Source: Paludibacter propionicigenes WB4
Lineage (GTDB): Bacteria > Bacteroidota > Bacteroidia > Bacteroidales > Paludibacteraceae
Assembly (NCBI RefSeq): GCF_000183135.1
Contig: NC_014734.1
Location: 1,364,001-1,428,000, forward strand
DNA length: 64,000 bases
Reading direction: 5' to 3'
Part shown: positions 61,469-64,000 of the stretch, one piece after another
How the letters are laid out: each line of letters starts with the position of its first letter
How positions within the stretch are numbered: position 1 is the first letter of the stretch
Program-made: the position numbers and the translations under genes
The notes under the pieces: model-generated
Told to the model about the DNA's origin: nothing
The model's input: only the letters and a program-made list of their open reading frames with translations
Database searches by the model: none

Positions 61469-62134
61469 TTATTTTTTTGAGTTTGTGATAATCTTTTCTA
61501 AAAATCGAATTTGGTCTGCAAAGTAAATACTTTTTTTCGGATTATTCAAATTTAAAGCCCTCAATATTTCAATTGCTTCCGCGTATTTTCTCTCAGCAAT
61601 AAGCTTTTTAGCTATTTCTTCCGTCACTTCACTTTTAGTGTCAATTAATTTCCTCTCTACAGTTTCTTCAGCGAGATCAACAACGGCTTGCTTTTGATTT
61701 TCTTTATGAATTTCCGGAGTTCGATGATTCGTAGGAGAAGCTACAATAGATCGAGCCATTTTCAGGCGTTCTGCCAAATTCTTTAATGATAGCTTCGTAT
61801 CCCCTCCCTCCGATTCGACTAAGTCAATCATATCAAAATAATCGCCCGCCGATTTAGTTTTGTTTGACAAACTGCGACGATAGGGCTCCGACACTATCAA
61901 TTTCTCCGGGTAAAGATAATAATACAACCAACGTCGACTAGAACAATAAAGCGATGCAGTTCTGAGGCCAGTAGCAAACTGAATACTATTCGATTGTTTC
62001 AAAGCCTTGGTATGGAAAATTCTGGCTGAAGCAAAATATGGATACGAATCAACCAACTCCTTTAAGTCGGACACGTGATTATTCGTAACCAACTCCGGCT
62101 TATCAACGACTGATATGAATTCCTCGTGTGTCAT
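61469..62134 (-). CDS. TPR-like protein of the lptE-secG unit
   Basis: A 221-residue soluble, mostly helical protein. The C-terminal part AKKLIAERKYAEAIEILRAL with LNNPKKSIYFADQIRFLEKI looks like a TPR unit. The N-terminal part has VSDLKELVDSYPYFASARIF, typical of a Bacteroidales protein found beside secG and lptE. I do not know its function. Gene order between lptE and secG is conserved in Bacteroidales to my knowledge, suggesting a role connected to export or outer-membrane assembly. No signal peptide is visible. Confidence 0.82.
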   Translation of the reverse strand: MTHEEFISVVDKPELVTNNHVSDLKELVDSYPYFASARIFHTKALKQSNSIQFATGLRTASLYCSSRRWLYYYLYPEKLIVSEPYRRSLSNKTKSAGDYFDMIDLVESEGGDTKLSLKNLAERLKMARSIVASPTNHRTPEIHKENQKQAVVDLAEETVERKLIDTKSEVTEEIAKKLIAERKYAEAIEILRALNLNNPKKSIYFADQIRFLEKIITNSKK

Positions 62135-62204
62135 TCTAATAAAAACATTTTGAGACTAAAATAAAACAACAACAAATCAGACTAATACTCAACTCTAAAC
62201 GAAT

Positions 62205-62741
62205 TTACCATTTAGCCACCGTGTCGTTATATATATTATCCACTATATCACTTATCATTTGTTTAATCAATTGATCCTGTACATCATTCAACATCAGAGT
62301 ACTATCAAAAGATTGGAAAGCCGTGTATGATTTATCAAAATCATCTTCCGAATTTTTATTATTGGTAAACCGAACCTTAAGTGTCAATGTGATTTTAGTT
62401 TTGGAAGCATAAGAATCGGCCGTAATTGCCATCGGCGTTAACTGATATCCCACAATTTCGCCTTCCAAATGCAAATCTCCTCCTTTCTTTACTGCTTGTA
62501 AGCGGGTTTGCTTACTATACGCATCTCTCAACGCCTCTGAAAACTCCTGCGACAGGGGTGGATAAACCAGTTCGGCATTATTGGGAAAATCGGAAATTGA
62601 AATTGTTTTAATTTTTGTATAGTCAATATTAGAACCATTAAACTTGTAGGATATTGAGCAAGATGAAAGCAACAACATTATCCCTATTAAGAATAAAGTC
62701 CCATTCAGTTTCTTAAGCCATGTGCGATTTAATAAGTTCAT
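62205..62741 (-). CDS. lptE: LptE-family lipoprotein
   Basis: A lipoprotein of the Bacteroidetes LptE type, likely a plug for the LptD lipopolysaccharide channel in the outer membrane. From the ATG at 62741 the signal peptide ends in the lipobox LLSSC with the acylated cysteine at residue 28. The mature part has SISYKFNGSNIDYTKIKTIS and EFSEALRDAYSKQTRL, both typical of this family. The longer frame to 62849 overlaps the sigma54 gene and lacks a signal peptide at its start, so the internal ATG is used. It lies 10 bp after that regulator's stop. Confidence 0.9.
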   Translation of the reverse strand: MNLLNRTWLKKLNGTLFLIGIMLLLSSCSISYKFNGSNIDYTKIKTISISDFPNNAELVYPPLSQEFSEALRDAYSKQTRLQAVKKGGDLHLEGEIVGYQLTPMAITADSYASKTKITLTLKVRFTNNKNSEDDFDKSYTAFQSFDSTLMLNDVQDQLIKQMISDIVDNIYNDTVAKW

Positions 62742-62751
62742 ATATCTATTA

Positions 62752-64000
62752 TTATTCAATTCCGTATTCTTTAATTTTCCGGTATAAAGTTCGTTCAGAG
62801 ATATCAAGCTCGTCAGCCGCCAATTTTCGCTTCCCTTTGTATTTATCAAGCGTCATTTTGATCATCTCTCTTTCCATACCAGCTAGAGTTAGAGGTTTCT
62901 GCATTGATTCGACCTCGTGATACTCTTCTGCATCCTGTATCGGCTCAGCCTCATCATAATGATTTTCGAAAGGTTTCGCGTCTCTTACAACCTTCTCGTT
63001 TTGATATTCAACAGGTGAATTTGATGCTGAAATTATTGTATCTTTCCTATTTAAAAAAGCTGTGGAATAATTTATATCATCATGTTTTATATCAATATTT
63101 TGGGTGCTTATGATTTCGTGAACAATTTTCTTTAGATCTGTCATATCTTTTTTCATATCAAAAAGTACTTGATACAAAATTTCTCGTTCACTATTAAAGG
63201 TTTTAGCATCATTTGTTGATGATGAGAATAAAGCCGGTAGCCTCTCCACGTCATCTTTAGGTAAATAAGCTCTTAATATTTGAGCTGTTATTTCTCTTTG
63301 CTGCTCAATGACTGATATTTGTTCTGTAATATTTTTAAGTTGTCTAACATTTCCATTCCAATAATAGTTCGATAAAAGTTGTCTCGCATCTTCTGTCAGC
63401 CTTACAGCCGGCATGCGGTATTTTTCTGCAAAATCGGATGCAAATTTTCTAAACAACAAGACAATATCTTCCTTCCTTTCTCTTAAAGCTGGTACCGAAA
63501 TAGGCACAGTATTAAGTCGGTAGAATAAATCTTCCCTGAATTTTCCATCTCGGGTAGCTTGAGTCATATTCAAATTTGTAGCAGCTACTACCCTAACATT
63601 TGTTTTTTGCGTTTTAGAAGACCCGACTTTAATGAATTCACCTGTTTCAAGCACACGCAACAATCTCACTTGCGTTGATAAAGGTAATTCTCCTACCTCA
63701 TCAAGAAATATTGTACCTCCATCAGCAACTTCAAAATAGCCTTTTCTATCAGCTGTTGCTCCAGTAAACGATCCTTTTTCGTGACCGAAGAGTTCTGAAT
63801 CTATTGTACCCTCAGGTATAGCTCCACAATTTACAGCAATATAAGGTCCATGTTTCCTGTGGCTATAATAATGTATAATCTGGGGAAAATTCTCCTTACC
63901 CACACCACTTTCACCTGTTATTAATACAGACAAATCAGTTGGGGCTACTTGTACAGCAATATCAATTGCTCTGTTTAGTATTTCAGATGTACCAATAATA
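62752..64000 (-). CDS. Sigma54-dependent transcription activator (N-terminal end outside window)
   Basis: An AAA+ enhancer-binding activator of RNA polymerase with sigma54. The frame is open to the window edge, so the N-terminus is cut. ITGESGVGKENFPQIIHYYS is Walker A, SELFGHEKGSFTGATA carries the sigma54-contact loop in the GSFTGA form, and GGTIFLDEVGELPLSTQVRL is Walker B. A C-terminal Fis-type helix-turn-helix ends in REMIKMTLDKYKGKRKLAAD and ERTLYRKIKEYGIE. A long linker of about 130 residues precedes it. No receiver domain is in the visible part. In Bacteroidales this gene commonly precedes lptE and secG. Confidence 0.93.
   Translation of the reverse strand, partial: IIGTSEILNRAIDIAVQVAPTDLSVLITGESGVGKENFPQIIHYYSHRKHGPYIAVNCGAIPEGTIDSELFGHEKGSFTGATADRKGYFEVADGGTIFLDEVGELPLSTQVRLLRVLETGEFIKVGSSKTQKTNVRVVAATNLNMTQATRDGKFREDLFYRLNTVPISVPALRERKEDIVLLFRKFASDFAEKYRMPAVRLTEDARQLLSNYYWNGNVRQLKNITEQISVIEQQREITAQILRAYLPKDDVERLPALFSSSTNDAKTFNSEREILYQVLFDMKKDMTDLKKIVHEIISTQNIDIKHDDINYSTAFLNRKDTIISASNSPVEYQNEKVVRDAKPFENHYDEAEPIQDAEEYHEVESMQKPLTLAGMEREMIKMTLDKYKGKRKLAADELDISERTLYRKIKEYGIE

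Noticed and set aside
1-64000. tRNA, rRNA and riboswitch genes
   Set aside because: I looked for cloverleaf ends, rRNA-like blocks and conserved leaders in the gaps and saw none; a covariance search would be needed to exclude small RNAs.

Overview
The window is from a low-GC member of the Bacteroidetes, most likely order Bacteroidales (Paludibacter/Dysgonomonas-like; family not provable here). Supporting signs are a complete Bat operon, the rpmB-rpmG-DUF4295-ftsY-rimO order with two HU-type genes, a secG-lptE-sigma54-regulator group, promoters of the TTTG/TAnnTTTG type, and A/T-rich leaders without clear Shine-Dalgarno sites.

Positions 1-41461 hold a surface-polysaccharide locus, nearly all on the minus strand and read from 41461 downwards. 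It opens with the permease of an ABC polysaccharide exporter (wzm, 40625-41461). Next come a small EamA flippase, an ATP-grasp enzyme and a GtrB-like polyprenyl-phosphate glycosyltransferase, then an acyl module (NeuD-like acyltransferase, acyl carrier protein, SDR reductase, FabH-like synthase). These are followed by a membrane GT-C-like protein, a WecE-type sugar aminotransferase, a four-helix-bundle gene, another GT-C-like protein and the exporter ATPase (wzt) with a C-terminal substrate domain. A run of GT2, GT10 and GT4 glycosyltransferases, methyltransferases, a WbsX protein, an acyltransferase and a deacetylase follows. The locus ends with UDP-GlcNAc 2-epimerase, two DUF354 paralogues, a FemAB/GNAT-like protein and an initiating sugar-phosphate transferase. 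I infer an exported glycan carrying amino sugar, N-acyl, possibly fucose-like and methyl groups, with later decoration in the periplasm.

Positions 13886-18680 are an accessory island inside the locus: an unknown 230-residue protein, a membrane LytTR regulator, a 322-bp inverted-repeat element, phased operator-like repeats, a 21/42-bp tandem repeat array and a decayed IS982-type transposase. Heptamer arrays and GGGG-rich interspersed repeats are scattered through the locus; one of each has entered a coding region in frame.

Positions 41758-64000 are housekeeping: mtaB and hisF (plus strand), then on the minus strand PAP2, batE-D-C-B-A, a DUF4381-like protein, DUF58, moxR, a membrane HU-LysM protein with a small HU partner, rimO, ftsY, DUF4295, rpmG, rpmB, cinA, a DUF3109 protein, a TRIC-like channel, secG, a TPR-like protein, lptE and the 3' part of a sigma54 activator cut by the window edge. 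No tRNA, rRNA or CRISPR array was recognised.
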